The notes: generated by a model from the letters alone, not told the origin. A stretch of 64,000 nucleotides of DNA from Patescibacteria group bacterium UBA6489 (GCA_002435385.1 DJMN01000007.1:1-64000); one strand, 5' to 3'. Shown: positions 41,145 through 53,504, numbered from the stretch's first letter. A program made the numbers and translations.

Positions 41145-41579
41145 ATGAAAAAAATACTTTCATTTTTCGTATTTATTATCTTTATCACTACAGCTTTTGA
41201 AAGCAGTATAGTGACATCTTTTGCTATGCATCAAATGCCAGAGAAAGCAACGAAAGTAGAAAATCAACAACATTACAACATGAAAAAAGATATGCCATGT
41301 TGTGATGAAGAAAAAGGACATGATAGAAAATCATGTAAACACTCTTGCTGTATTGAAGCATCAGATACAAATAATCAAACATACTTAAACAATAATACTC
41401 AAATTCAAAACAGGGAAGTAAAGATTAAGCTAAAAAACAATTATTTAGCGTTAGATTTCTCTTATAAATTACCAATACAGAGAAAGTTAACCAAGAAAAC
41501 ATCCCCACCACCAGTAGAACGAAAACTAAAAAATTATTCATACAAAGATTTAACCAAAATCATAAAATCAAATACTTAG
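41145..41579 (+). CDS. secreted Cys/His/Met-rich protein beside copper genes
   Basis: 144 residues. Signal peptide (MKKILSFFVFIIFITTAF), then a metal-ligand-rich segment: MHQMPEKA, HYNMKKDMPCCDEEKGHD and SCKHSCCIEAS. The rest is basic. No TGA codon inside, but it abuts two copper genes of the host code. Probably binds copper or another soft metal outside the membrane. No family assigned. Confidence 0.65.
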   Translation: MKKILSFFVFIIFITTAFESSIVTSFAMHQMPEKATKVENQQHYNMKKDMPCCDEEKGHDRKSCKHSCCIEASDTNNQTYLNNNTQIQNREVKIKLKNNYLALDFSYKLPIQRKLTKKTSPPPVERKLKNYSYKDLTKIIKSNT

Positions 41580-41709
41580 ATCAAATTTAATTATTACCTA
41601 TTACAAAAAAACATAGGTATTTTTTCGTGTCCAAATTTTCAAAAATTTTACCCTAACTTTTCTTAAAGAAAAGGAACATAAAGAATAAAATTTTTAAGCT
41701 CCCAATTTA

Positions 41710-41754
41710 ATCCCCCTCAATTGAGGGGGAAAGCGAGGAACGAGCAGGGGGAGT
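41710..41754. repeat. palindromic repeat with GAGG..ACGAG tail
   Basis: CCCCCTCAATTGAGGGGG hairpin followed by aaagcgaggaacgagcaggg. Same architecture as 536-574. Confidence 0.6.
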
Positions 41755-41797
41755 TAAAAAAACGAAATAAAAAACAATATTTAATAAATTTAAAAAA

Positions 41798-43186
41798 ATG
41801 AAAAAAATAATAAACATAAAATGAATGCATTGTGTTAGTTGTGAAATACTATTAGAAAAGCAACTACAAAAAATACACTGAGTAAAAGTATTAAAACTAA
41901 GTTACAGAAAATGAATTCTAGAAGTAGAATATAAACATAATTCTGACTATGACCAAATTGTTAAAACAATTACAAAAAATTGATACAAAGTTGTTAAAAA
42001 CTCAGAGAAAAATGAAAATTCAAATAACAATTTATTATCAAATATAATAGCAGTATTATTTGTAATAATATTTATAATAATATGAAAACTATTTAATCTA
42101 TATCAATACTTACCAGAAACAAATACACTCAGCTATTCATGAGCATTTTTAGTTTGAATAATCGCCTCACTATCAACCTGTTTAGCAATAGTATGATGAA
42201 TAATAATCTGATTCTCGAAATACATAGACTCTTCAAATTCTAGAACTTGAAATGTAAAAGTACAACTATGATTTCAAATTTGAAGACTACTATGATTTTT
42301 CCTATTATGATGAATACTATGATTATTAGGGAAACTTATAAGTATAAGCCTTTCCTTCTCAAGCATTTTAACATTCTTCATCTGAATATTACTACTATAC
42401 ATGTGACTAAACATTCTTTGAATTCTACCATCACTAAGTAGATACTGAATAAACATGCCAAAAAGTTTTGCTGGTAAAATAGAAAAACTATGAAAACCAC
42501 AATACTCACCTATGGTATGAGCTATGACATTTTTTTTACCTTGTTGATTTACTCAAACTATGCAATTATTAGCAGTAAGTAGTTGAAGTTTTATCTCATG
42601 ATGACTAGTTATGCTATTTTTTGCATTATGAACATTTCCTGTATTATTCTCTATATGAGTATGAACTAGTTACATAAAAGATAAAAAAATTGAATTACTA
42701 AACAAAATAGTAGCTTGAATCCTTATAGTTTTTTGAATAACAACCATATCAAATTCATATAACTTATTATGAGTAAGTGCTTCATCTATAACACAAAAAG
42801 AAACTACAACTTGTAATATTCAAGATTCAGAGTCTTGTATAGATTCTCAATCTCTGAGACCGAACTCTGATACAGAGAAAAATAACACGAATTTGGTCTC
42901 AAATGTAGATTCAGCAGAAACAATAAAAGTATGACATAATGGATGGTCAATGGAACCTGAAAAAATAACTTTAAAAAAATGAAAAAACTATAAAATAGTA
43001 GTAACACCAACATCAGATTGAAAATGATGTATGGCAACACAACTTATCCCAAAGCTAAATACCAAAGTTTCAAGAATACAAAAATGAGTTCCAATAGTTT
43101 ATGAAATAAACAATGCCAAACCATGAACCTATGAAATAGTATGTTGAACAATGTGAATGCTACAATGAAAAATAGTAGTGGAATAA
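41798..43186 (+). CDS. HMA - TauE/DsbD-like membrane - cupredoxin fusion
   Basis: 462 residues, three parts. Residues 1-65: heavy-metal-associated domain with INIKGMHCVSCEI (GMxCxxC). Residues ~85-345: six or more helices of the UreH/TauE/DsbD-type, with STCLAIVGG and FFLPCGFTQTMQ cysteines in the membrane. Residues ~375-462: cupredoxin-like domain with SMEPEKITLKKGK, GCMATQ and YEIVCGTMGMLQGKI copper ligands (Cys, Met). Predicted to move copper or reducing power across the membrane alongside the CopA ATPase 222 bases downstream. Confidence 0.85.
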
Positions 43187-43197
43187 TTATCAATTAC

Positions 43198-43232
43198 CTC
43201 CCCTCCCTTAATCCCTCCCCTTTCTGGAGAGG
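43198..43232. repeat. C/T-rich palindromic repeat, reverse orientation
   Basis: CCTCCCCTCCCTTAATCCCT then cccctttctggagagg: the tail-then-hairpin order is the reverse complement of the 1331 copy. Confidence 0.6.
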
Positions 43233-43269
43233 AATAAGTAGGAATGTAATTTTTATAATACCTAATAAT

Positions 43270-43362
43270 TCCACCTTCCTTGCTAAGGAGAGGAAAAACA
43301 GCAGAGCGGAAAATTGTAGCCCTCCTCTCCTTGAGGAGAGGAGATTCAGAGGTGAGGTTATA
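43270..43362. repeat. two C/T-rich palindromic repeats in tandem
   Basis: CCTTCCTTGCTAAGGAGAGG (43273-43294) and CCTCCTCTCCTTGAGGAGAG (43321-43340), the second followed by gagattcagaggtgagg. With 43198 they fill the gap between the two copper genes. Confidence 0.6.
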
Positions 43363-43407
43363 GTTAAAGAATAGGGAAAACAATTTTTAAAACCTAACAA
43401 AAATATC

Positions 43408-45543
43408 ATGCAAAAAAAATTTTTAATAGAATGAATGACTTGCTCAAGTTGTGCAATCATAAATCAAAACTCATTAGATGATTTAGACTGAGTTACAGAT
43501 GCTAAAATAAATCTAGCAACAAAACAAGCAACAGTTACATTTGATGAAACAAAAGTAAGCTTTGAACAAATAAAAAAACAAATAGAAAACAATTGATATA
43601 AAGTAAATGAAAACATTGAAATAAGCCAAGAAAAGGACAAAAAAGAAAATAAAACAATACTAAAAAGATTTATATTTTCTTTAGTATTTTCTCTACCAGT
43701 ATTTTCAATGATGTTTGTAAATACAATGATATGAATAAGCTATTTCTGAGTAGACCTAAGCATGTATATATTTGCAACACTATCATTCTTAGTAGTTTTT
43801 ATATTTTGACAAAACTTTCATAAAAAAGCTTTCAAATCATTACTAAAACTACACTTTAACATGGATAGTCTAGTTTCACTTTGAACACTAACAGCCTTTA
43901 TATATTCTGTAATAGCAATGTTTTTTAAGTGACTAGATGTATATTTTGAAGCATCAGTATCAATTATAACACTTATAAATCTATGAAAATATCTAGAACA
44001 CAAAGCAAAAACAAAAGCCTGAGATGCTATAGGAAAACTACTGGAACTATGAGCTAAAAAAGCTTTTGTAAAAGTATGAAATAAAGTTGAAGAAAAAGAT
44101 GTTGATGAAATCTCAGTCTGAGAAATCATCACTGTAAAAGCTTGAGAAAAAATAGCACTAGACTGAACAGTTTTAAACTGAACAGCAAACTGTGATGAAA
44201 GTATGCTAACCTGAGAAAGTATGCCAGTATTTAAACAAAAAGGAGATGAATGTTATTGATGAACAATAAACCTAGACTGAAACATAGATCTGAAAGTAAC
44301 AAAAACAAATGAACAATGAACATTAGCAAACATCATAAAACTAGTAGAACAGGCACAAAGTTCAAAAGCACCAATAGAACATCTTGCAGATAAAGTAGCA
44401 TGAATATTCGTTCCAACAATAATAATCATCTCAATAATAACATTTATTTGATGGTACCTTATAACTTGAGATATAAGCAAAGCAATTATAAGTTCTGTTG
44501 CATCTCTAGTTATAGCTTGTCCTTGTGCTTTATGACTTGCAACACCAACAGCAATAATGGTCTGAACCTGAGTTTGAGCTAAAAAATGAATCCTTATAAA
44601 AGATGCTCAAAGCCTAGAAAAAACTAAAGAGGTAGATGTTGTAGTATTTGATAAAACCTGAACACTAACAAATGCAAAACCAGAAGTTACAGATATAAAA
44701 ATATTCTCTTGAAAAGAAAAAGAAATTATAACCCTAGCAAAATCTTTATCAGCACTATCTCATCATCCACTATCTAAATCTATTGTAAATCATTATAAAA
44801 AGATCTCAGATAAAAAAGTTGAAAACTTTGAAGAAATAAAATGAAAATGACTAGTCTGAAAAATAGATTGAAAAGAAATAAAACTATGAAATAAAAAGCT
44901 ATTCTGAAAATTAAAAGACGAGATAAAAAGTCATTTAAAAGAATTATCAGAAATCTGAAAAACACCAGTTTTAATCTGAGATGATAAAGAAATATACTGA
45001 ATCATATGACTTCTAGATTTACCCAAAAAATGAGTTGATAAAACTATAAAAAAACTACAAGATATGCAAATAGAAGTAGTCATGCTTACCTGAGATACTC
45101 AAGAAACAGCCAACTATATAGCAAAATGATTATGAATCTCAAAGATCTTTGCCTGAGTTATGCCAGATGATAAGTTGAACATAATAAAACAACTTCAAAG
45201 TGAATGAAAAAAAGTAGCATTCGTATGAGACTGAATAAATGATGCACCAGCCTTAGTTCAAGCAGATTTATCTTTAGCCATGTGAACATGAAGCGATATA
45301 GCTATAGAATCATCAGATATAGTTTTAGTAAAATGAAACCTAGAAAAAGTTATAGTTGCAATACAACTCTCTAGGCAAACACTAAGAGTTATAAAACAAA
45401 ATCTATTTTGGGCTTTTATTTACAACACTATATGAATTCCACTAGCAGCTTTCTGAGTACTAAATCCTATATTTGCAAGTTTTGCTATGAGTATGAGTAG
45501 TGTGAGTGTGGTTAGTAATAGTTTGAGATTGAAGAAGTTTTAA
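43408..45543 (+). CDS. copA: copper-translocating P1B-type ATPase CopA
   Basis: 711 residues. One N-terminal HMA domain (EGMTCSSC), eight transmembrane helices, actuator LTGESMP near 268, copper site ACPCALGLATP near 370, phosphorylation site FDKTGTLT near 414, SHHPLS, and MLTGDTQETA ... VGDGINDAPAL near 608. CPC specifies Cu+/Ag+ export. The Gly of DKTGTLT and of TGES/GDG-type motifs are partly TGA. Works with the fusion protein upstream. Confidence 0.97.
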
Positions 45544-45607
45544 GATTTTATTAGCATAAATTTTATAAGTATGATATTATGTTTTAAGATAATATTTATT
45601 TATATTT

Positions 45608-47101
45608 ATGACATTAAAAGAAGAGTTAAAAGAAGGAAGAGATATTCATAATCAATGAACTAAACAACAAAATTCGTGAGAAATTTCTTCAGACATTTCT
45701 GCTAGAACTTCAAGTATAGTAGCTAAAAACGATGACTTTATTCCTAATTTTAGGGAAAAATTTCCTGAAAAAGATAAAAAATATATGGAACTATTAATTA
45801 AGGCTCATATTCTTCATCCTAAACAGGTAGAAGAAGCTTATAAAATAGATTGAGAGATAACATATTCTTGATTAAAAGCATTACAAAAATTCTTGATTCT
45901 ATATTATTCAGATTTTAGCTCACTTATTTTAGTAGCTAAAAAAAATAAAGAGAAAATCACTGAATTATTATATAAAAAACATATTGGTAATGTATTAAAA
46001 GAAATTGATAATTTACCAGAAAACAAACTATTTTGTAGAAAAGTACATAAAAAGATACTTCCAAATAAAACACCTCATGAACAACTTTGATATGAAGAGG
46101 ATTGAATAAAGGTAAAGAAATATAAAAATTCTGGAATTTACGGATATATTTATAATAGAGATTTTCCAGATTTATTTGATAAAAATACAGAAAAAAAATA
46201 TTTAGATTTAAGATGAAAAGAAAGATGGAAATATATATATACTGTGTTATGAACTATACCAGATAAGATAAAAGAGGCTCTTTTAGATTTAAATATAAAT
46301 AAAAATTCAGATGATATAAATCTCATGAAGGATATTGTTAAAGTTGAACAAGTAAAAGAATCTTTACTAGAATTACCAATACCTCTTTTAGATAATGTTT
46401 TAAGTTATTTAGAGGACTATATAATTAAATTAAAATCAGTTGAAGAGTATTTTAAAGATTATATAAATGCTCCTAAAGAATTATTTTCAAAAGTAACTTG
46501 AATATCACAAGATACAGTCAATGGAGAAATCTCAATGGAAAAAAATTTAGCAAATATAACTTTTTATATATGAGATGAAAAAGACTATGTTTACTTATAT
46601 GAAAAACTATCATGAAAGAAACCATTGAATTTATGATGATTTTTTCCTACGCATTATATAGAAATATGGGATTTAACATGATGTTTTAATTTTATTTATG
46701 GTATTAAGTGAAAAAAATTACCTACAGAAAAAGCAATAGAACATGAAAATACTCACTCTGAAGATTATAAAATAATGCCAGATTATCGTTCCTTAGATAT
46801 TTTAAGTAAAACAAAAGATGAATTATTAGCTCATTTAATTGAGTGAAAAAAGAAATCAGAGACTTTAGGTAATTTACATTGGTACTATGATTATTATGCA
46901 AAGTATAAAGAACCTGAATCTTCACCCACTTATCCTTGAGATAAATATTTAAAATTAAGAAAATTATATGAACAAGAATTAGCTTATATAATAGAGGTTG
47001 CATATGCTATGAAAAAATTAAATATACCAAATTACTTTGAAATATTAAGACTTACTCCTGTAAGAGAATGGAAATTTCTAAAAAAAGTTTTTCTTGAATA
47101 A
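45608..47101 (+). CDS. orphan protein of 497 residues
   Basis: 497 residues, soluble, charged, with aromatic-rich stretches (KYLDLRGKERWKYIYTVLG, GGFFPTHYIEIWDLTGGFNF). The N-terminal 70 residues are disordered-looking (NQGTKQQNSGEISSDISART). Ends LRLTPVREWKFLKKVFLE. No recognised domain; a long coiled segment near residues 240-290. Its stop lies inside the terminator hairpin. Confidence 0.55.
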
Positions 47102-47116
47102 GAAAAACTTTTTTTG
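47080..47116 (+). terminator. terminator overlapping the stop codon of the 497-residue gene
   Basis: AAAAAAAGTTTTTCTT gaat AAGAAAAACTTTTTTT. The upstream arm encodes the last residues of the protein. Confidence 0.85.
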
Positions 47117-47171
47117 TCTCAAAACTATTTATAATTATAATATTATTAACCTTATACTATAAAATTTAAAC

Positions 47172-48146
47172 ATGATAAAAAAAATTCTAATACTAACAAC
47201 TCTATTATTATTCTCAATCCCAACCATAACAAATGCAACCTACACACTAACAGAAGATGATAAAAATATAGCTCAAAAAATAGAGATAAAGCTAACCGAG
47301 ATTATTAATAAAAATCAGAAGTTTTCCTATGACTGAGTCATCACCTTTTTAGAGAGTTATAAAGACAAAAAAACAGACGAAAGAATAAAGTCAATATTTG
47401 AAGAAATTATTAAAGGACTAAATATTAGTAAAAACAGAGTAACAATCTTAGAATGACGGAATATCTTTGATATAGACAATTATTTATACTCAAGAAAACT
47501 AATACAAAAATGAGAGTACATAAACTATGTACAAAACCAAGAAAAAATAATAGCATTATCAGAATTCTTTCCATTTCTTTACACACAAAAAACATTAGAA
47601 TGATATCTTTACCCAGATACATATGAAATCTATTCAGACAACTTTAAAATAAACGAGTTTGTAATCAAACAACTAGAAGCATTTGAAACAAAAGTTTATC
47701 AGAAACTATTTATAGACGAAAACTGAAATTCAAAGTATATGAACGAGATAATAGAAAGTATAGTTAACCTATCATCCATAGTAGAAAAAGAAGAGAAAAA
47801 TCCTTTAGAAAAACCAACAATAGCAGGGATCTTAAAAAAGAGAGTAAAAGAATACTGGAATATATGAGCAGACATAACAGTATGTTATCCATACAAACTA
47901 ACAGAAAATCAATGTAAATCATATATCACTCAGTACATAAATACAGAATCAGAGTACAACACTAGATTTATCATATGATTACCACCGACACCAATTTGTA
48001 ATCCTAGCTATGAAACTATAAATGCTACACTAAACCACAAAGAAACAGAGTATTACTATTATTTACATGATACAACCACATGAGAAGTGTATTATGCTAA
48101 AACATTAGAAGAACACAATGAAAATAAACAATTATATTTGAAATAA
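47172..48146 (+). CDS. endolytic transglycosylase MltG-like, copy 1
   Basis: 324 residues. Signal peptide (LILTTLLLFSIPTITNATYT), then a helical region and the YceG core: TLEGYLYPDTYEIYSDNF, SSIVEKEEKNPLEKPTIAG with the catalytic Glu in IVEKE, ILKKRV, GADITVCYPYKL and PPTPICNPSYETINATLNHK near 275. MltG cleaves nascent glycan strands. Paralogous to the gene at 48920, without the Thr-rich linker. Confidence 0.88.
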
Positions 48147-48147
48147 A

Positions 48148-48188
48148 ACCCAAAAAAACTACTTCAATTTAGAAGTAGTTTTTTGGGT
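48148..48188 (+). terminator. terminator between mltG copy 1 and the M23 gene
   Basis: ACCCAAAAAACTACTTC / GAAGTAGTTTTTTGGGT perfect stem. Confidence 0.85.
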
Positions 48189-48233
48189 ATTAAGTAGATC
48201 TTTCTGGTATAAAATAACCTAATATTTAAGTTC

Positions 48234-48755
48234 CTATAAATCTGAGTGTTCAAGAGAATATGGATAATCTTTAAATCTAAAAGGTACAGTTACTAATCAT
48301 TCCGTTCTAGTCCAATAAGAATATTGAAAATGTAAATGGGGCTTTGGTCCTATCCATCAGCTTTTTCATGTGTGTGCTAATGGATCACCAGCTTTTATTA
48401 TATCGCCTATTTTTACTTTAATGCTATTTTGGGCTAAATGTATGTAATCTATATCAAATCCACATTCCGTTTTTATTCTTATTAGATTAGCTTTTCAACC
48501 ATACTTCATTCCTATGTCTGGATTATCTCACTCATAGCTTTCATTTGATAAATCCATACATAATGCAACCACTCAATCTTTTACTGCTAATATCTTTGTT
48601 CATACAGGTAGAGCAAAATCAACTGCATATTCTAAACATAAACGTAAGTTTGGAAAGGTATAATGACTCCAAGGTCAATTAAAGCCTTGTGATATATTCA
48701 CAGGATTTTCATTTATATCAAATGGAAGACTACTAAATACTTCTATATCTCACAT
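48234..48755 (-). CDS. M23 (LytM) metallopeptidase domain protein
   Basis: 173 residues. Lysostaphin-type fold: YAVDFALPVGTKILAVKDGV, IDYIHLAQNSIKVKIGDII, KAGDPLAHTGKSGW and PHLHFQYSYW (HxH zinc motif). The first zinc ligand lies in SQGFNGPWSHY. No signal peptide is visible, which is odd for a wall hydrolase; the protein may be exported otherwise or act on lysis. It sits between the two mltG paralogs. Confidence 0.85.
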
Positions 48756-48919
48756 ATAAATAAGTTATTTTATAAATATTACTATATATTATCTAAATTA
48801 GAAATACTTTGTCAATAGAGTTAATTAGAAAATTAGCTAAATATTAAAAAATTCTTTTTGCCTTATTTAGATTTTTCGCTACAATAAGGCTCGTATTTTT
48901 ATTTTTTAACAAAAAAATT

Positions 48920-49987
48920 ATGTTTAAAAGAATGCTGGTATTCCTTTGCCTGCTACTATTTGCAAATATATATATAGCAAATGCAGACTACACCTTAACA
49001 CTTGAAGATAAAGTTCTAACACAAAAGATAGAAGCTAAGTTAGTAACTATAATAGAAAGTAACTCTAAATATACTTATGAAGCTATTATAAGTTTTTTAG
49101 AAAAATCTATAAATAATGCAACAAATGAAAGAACAAAAAAAATGTTTGAAATGATAGTTTCAGACTTCAATAAAAAAATAAACACAACAACAACCGCTAC
49201 TACGACACCCCCAACAACTACTACTAATACAAATACTGGAACAACAACAAGTACAACATCAAACAATACAGAAACAAACAAAGTGACAATATTAGCATGA
49301 TGGAATATATTTGAAATAGATAATTATCTAGTTTCTAGATGATTAATAGCAAAATGAGATTATGTATCATATGTAGAAAGTGCAGAAAATATATCTAAAT
49401 TATCAGAATCATTTTCATTTATATACACACAAAAGACATTAGAATGATACCTTTATCCAGATACATATGAAATAAATTCATGAGATTTTAAAATAAGTGA
49501 TTTAGTAAAAAAACAATTAGAAAACTTTGATGCCAAAATATATAAAAAATTATTCGTATATGAAGATTGAACACCAAAATATATGAATGAGATAATAGAA
49601 AGTGTTATTAACTTAGCATCTATTGTAGAAAAAGAAGAAAAAAATCTTCAAGAAAAACCTGTAGTGGCTTGGATTCTAAAAAGAGCAGTAAGAAACTATC
49701 AAAAACTATGAGTAGATATAACAGTTTGTTATCCTCATAGATTAACAGAAGCAGAGTGTAAAGCAAAGGTCTCAGAATATCTAAACTCAGAATCAGAGTA
49801 TAACACTCACTTCATCACTAGGTTACCACCAACACCAATTTCTAATCCTAGTTATGAAACTGTAAATGCAACATTAAATCATAAAGAGACAGACTATTAT
49901 TATTATTTACACGATGCAAGTTGAAAAGTGTATTATGCAAAGACTCTTGAAGAACATGAAAAAAATAAAGAATTGTACTTAAAATAA
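48920..49987 (+). CDS. endolytic transglycosylase MltG-like, copy 2 with Thr-rich linker
   Basis: 355 residues. Signal peptide (MLVFLCLLLFANIYIANA), then residues ~90-120 a Thr/Asn low-complexity linker (TTTTATTTPPTTTT) absent from copy 1. The YceG core follows: TLEGYLYPDTYEINSGDFKI, ASIVEKEEKNLQEKP with the catalytic Glu, PPTPISNPSYETVNATLNHK. About the same length after the linker as copy 1. Confidence 0.88.
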
Positions 49988-49992
49988 GAGAA

Positions 49993-50034
49993 TAAAAAAA
50001 TAAAGACTATGTTTTCACATAGTCTTTATTTTTT
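49993..50034 (+). terminator. terminator after mltG copy 2
   Basis: AATAAAGACTATGT tttc ACATAGTCTTTATTTTTTT. Confidence 0.85.
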
Positions 50035-50099
50035 TGACTTATATGATTAAAATACTATAATACTAGGTACCTTTCAATTTACTTTTTATTTTAGTTATT

Positions 50100-50519
50100 A
50101 TGTTACAAGAGTTAGTTTTAATAGGTTCAAGAAAAGATGCTGTAAGAATATGAAATGATTTAAGAGATAAAAATATAAGTTTGGATTCATTAAAGTTGGT
50201 AGTTTTGGAGCAGGTTCTGAAAATCCTTGAAGCGGAACAGTGATGGGATGAACAACTTATTTTACTTATCAGAGAAAAATTAGCAATCAGAAGAATAATT
50301 GATATATGATATGCTTTAAAAGATGAAAAACTTAGACTGTGAAATGTCTCTGAAGAGACTTTAATATCTATATCTGATAAATTAAAACAAGAAAACTGGA
50401 GCGATATAGAACTAATAAGTTTTATTGAATCAAAAATGCAAGAAAAAAAACAAAGAGAAAAGGAGGTTCAAGAATTCCAAAGAAGGTGTAAAAATATTCC
50501 AGCTAGAAATAGAATATAG
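50100..50519 (+). CDS. small charged helical protein, unknown
   Basis: 139 residues, helical with coiled-coil C-terminus (ESKMQEKKQREKEVQEFQRR). No signal or membrane segment, no family recognised. Converges with the P-loop gene at 50561. Confidence 0.5.
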
Positions 50520-50560
50520 TTTCTGAATGTTTATTAATCTAATAATTACTTTACAAAAAA

Positions 50561-51814
50561 TTAGTACATATTACAATTCAATCATCACTTTTGTTTTTTA
50601 TTAACATAGAAATAAGTAGGATTTCTATCTAATTTTTCAAAATGTCTAGTTAACTTATCAACTATATCTGTTAAAAATAAATCAAATCTACTATCTGAAT
50701 GTTTTTCTGATAATTCATCTTGGCATTCTTTAAAGCAATTTAGCATTGTTCTTATAGTACTTTTATCCAATTTTTTATCTGTAAAAAGAGAAATATCAAT
50801 CATATTATAATCTCCCTGTCTCATTGCTTTTAATAAAAATTCTTCTAGTAGATAATACCATTCTTCAAAACGGAACTTTGTAACATCCTTAGGATCTTGT
50901 TTTCATAATTCCACGTCTCTATGAGTTACTCATTGAAATGCTAATTCTAATCTAGGAAATACCATCATTTTTATTATTTCAAGAACCTCTTTTCATTCTT
51001 TGTCAGTAATACTTTTAGCTATATCTTCAACTAGATTAATATCAATTCAATCTAAAATAATAATTGACCTATCTGTATTTTCTTTATTTACAACTCTTAA
51101 AGCTGATAAGGCTGCTTCTGCTGTTTTCTCTCCAGGACCTCTGGTATATACTTTTTCATCAAATTCAAAATCTTTATATGTGCTCAAATATTTTTCAATG
51201 AATCTAAGAGCTTTAGGATTATCAGAAAATCTTCTAATAAAATCATTAACAGACCTAAGCATTTCAGTTCTTCTTTTTTTTCCTATAAAGTCAAAAAATA
51301 TATCTAATCAAACATATGCTACATGAGTATTCGTATCTTCATGAATACTTCATATTTCCATTACAAGTTTTTCTTTAATTTCATGTTCTAGTTTTACTCA
51401 CATATAATTAGCCCAGTGATAAGAAACACATCATTTTCATGATCAAGGAGTTCATGTAAAAACTGCGATTTTTTTCTTAATTTCTCACCAATCATCATCT
51501 AGGGCAATTAGTTTTGATACTTCGTCTATTACCTCTCACATATTTTTTCATGATATAACATTATTCTGAGGATAGTTATAATTTAACCTATCTATTTTAG
51601 TAATTACAGAATCTCAGTTAGAAGAAATCTCATCTATAAGTTTTACTAATCATTTATTCTGAGGATGTTTTTTTAATTGAAGTCATGCTTCGGTTAAAAT
51701 CTGGACTTTTTCACTATATACAAAATAACTTAAATCAGGAACCTTTCAAGAAGTTACTGCTACATCAACAATTTCTTTAGGATTAAAGTTATTATTTGGA
51801 GTATTAATCAACAT
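50561..51814 (-). CDS. P-loop NTPase domain protein, unknown family
   Basis: 417 residues from ATG 51814; the true stop is TAA 50561, since two TGA near 50582-50587 are Gly. Central Walker A KIAVFTGTPGSGKGCVSYHW near residue 112, IIILDGID as a Walker B-like strand near 245. Mixed alpha/beta around it, helical C-terminus. The GSGKG form recalls AAA/kinase-type P-loops. Most Walker A Gly are TGA. Function unknown. Confidence 0.6.
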
Positions 51815-51887
51815 ATTTACACAATTTATAAAAATAAACCCATATTTTATACTTAATATTTTGGTAATTGCAAACTTATTGTATAAT

Positions 51888-51918
51888 AAAAAAGAGTTAA
51901 TTTGAATTAACTCTTTTT
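51888..51918. terminator. bidirectional terminator overlapping the CHAD stop
   Basis: AAAAAAGAGTTAA tttgaa TTAACTCTTTTTT; the stop codon at 51907 lies in the stem. Confidence 0.75.
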
Positions 51919-52737
51919 TATACCTAAAACTTTATATAAATTATCAACATACTCAATTTCCTCCAGAAGTTTCGAAATTCTCTTTTTTCTCTTTTTTTCT
52001 AAATACTTCTCCATATCTTTTAACTTCTCTTTACTTCAAGAATCCTTTACATACTTTATTGAAACCTCAGTATCTTGTATTTTTCATAATTTCTTTTGAA
52101 AAGCCCTCATTTCTTCTACTTCTTTTTCAGATAATCATAATAAATCTAACATAAGCTCACAAGTATATCTAAATTTTTTAAAAGCAACTCTAACCTTATG
52201 TATACTTTTAGGTTTATTCTCATCTATCTTTTTTCTCAGTTCAACAAGCTTAACATAAGATTTCTCTAAACTTTTTATTATATTTTTTCTATTTACATTC
52301 TCTAAATTATTTTCTATAACCTTTTTAAAGTTTTTTATTCAATTCTTAATACTCTTAAAATCTACTTCATTTAATGATTTTGTAGCCTCTTTATTTAAAA
52401 TAGAGTTTTTTTCTGACAGTTCTTTTGTTAAAGACTTTGAACTCTTATATTTATCTTCCAGACTAGTAAAATACTTTATTTGTACATCAGTATCTCTTGT
52501 TTGATTAAGTCATTTCAATATTTTCTTTATCTCTTTTGAAAAGTTCAAAAGGTTTTCATCTTCAATTATATCATTTACCACAGATATAGTTGAAATCAAC
52601 TTTCTAATAGAAATTCTGAAATTATGAATATTGTCTTGAGAATAAGACTTCATGGCTAATTCCAATTCCTCTAAGAAAATATCAGCATTTTTATATGCAG
52701 AATCTATGAATTTTTTTATTTCTTTTTCTTTTGCCAT
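51907..52737 (-). CDS. CHAD-domain protein
   Basis: 276 residues, all helical. Conserved His/Arg pattern of CHAD domains: NIHNFRISIRKLISTIS near residue 37, KGLNQTRDTDVQIKY near 75, SIHKVRVAFKKFRYTCELM near 180 and LGKIQDTEVSIKYVK near 220. CHAD domains bind inorganic polyphosphate. It could tie polyphosphate storage to the PPi/phosphate enzymes nearby, which is speculation. Confidence 0.85.
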
Positions 52738-52805
52738 AGGTAATAATTATAAATGTAAGAGAATTATCTATACTATATAATCACTAAGTTAAAAATCAAG
52801 ATTAA

Positions 52806-53504
52806 TTATATTTTTAATGTTGTTTTTTGAATTAATATTTTAGTTTTCATAACAAGTAATTTATTTTTATAAGAATCATTTTTTTCTAATCTATAAACAA
52901 TTTCTTTTTCTAATAAATCCAATTCATAACGATCTAAGGCACTAAGCTCTAGGTTGTCTATAGGTAATAATAGTAATGAATTAAGTAGTTTTTTTATATG
53001 TTCTATAATAACATTATCTTCTCTCATTAATGCATATATTTTTCTAGAGCATTTATGTGGGGGAATATTTATCTCTAAATTTATACTTCTTAGTTTTTCC
53101 TCTAAATGCTTTTTTATTTCTCTGAGAAACATAATTTTTATTTCAAATTTATTAAGGGACTTTTTTAGTCAATCTAGAGTATCTATTCTAATTTTTGGAG
53201 AGGGGGCTTCATTATTTTTTGAGAGTGATAAATTACTATTTACTGCTAATGCTGTATCTATTCTGATTTTTAGGTTTAATACATTCCATAGTTCTGAATC
53301 TAAATAATTCCATAATTGTAATAGTTGAGATTTTAAGTTATCCTGATTTGTCATAGAATTAATTATATTCTTTATTATTTCTAAATTTTTTTCTAATTCT
53401 TCTGGATATTTTTCAGCAATAGAAATTAAATTAGAGACTATTTCTAAATATTTATTATTAAAAGTAGAAATCTTTTTTTGGGGTAACAACTCTTCTGATA
53501 TCAT
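52806..53504 (-). CDS. helical protein, unknown
   Basis: 232 residues; one TGA-Gly (53169) joins two pieces. Coiled-coil rich, no signal or membrane helix (for example YPEELEKNLEIIKNIINSM). Same strand and composition as CHAD. No family recognised. The gap 53505-53683 is AT-rich without features. Confidence 0.5.

Noticed and set aside
43129..43460. Open frames on both strands between the copper genes
   Set aside because: They consist of palindromic repeats and translate to low-complexity Pro/Ser/Leu peptides.
49075..49281. Valine-rich minus-strand frame
   Set aside because: Antisense of the Thr-rich linker in the second MltG gene.
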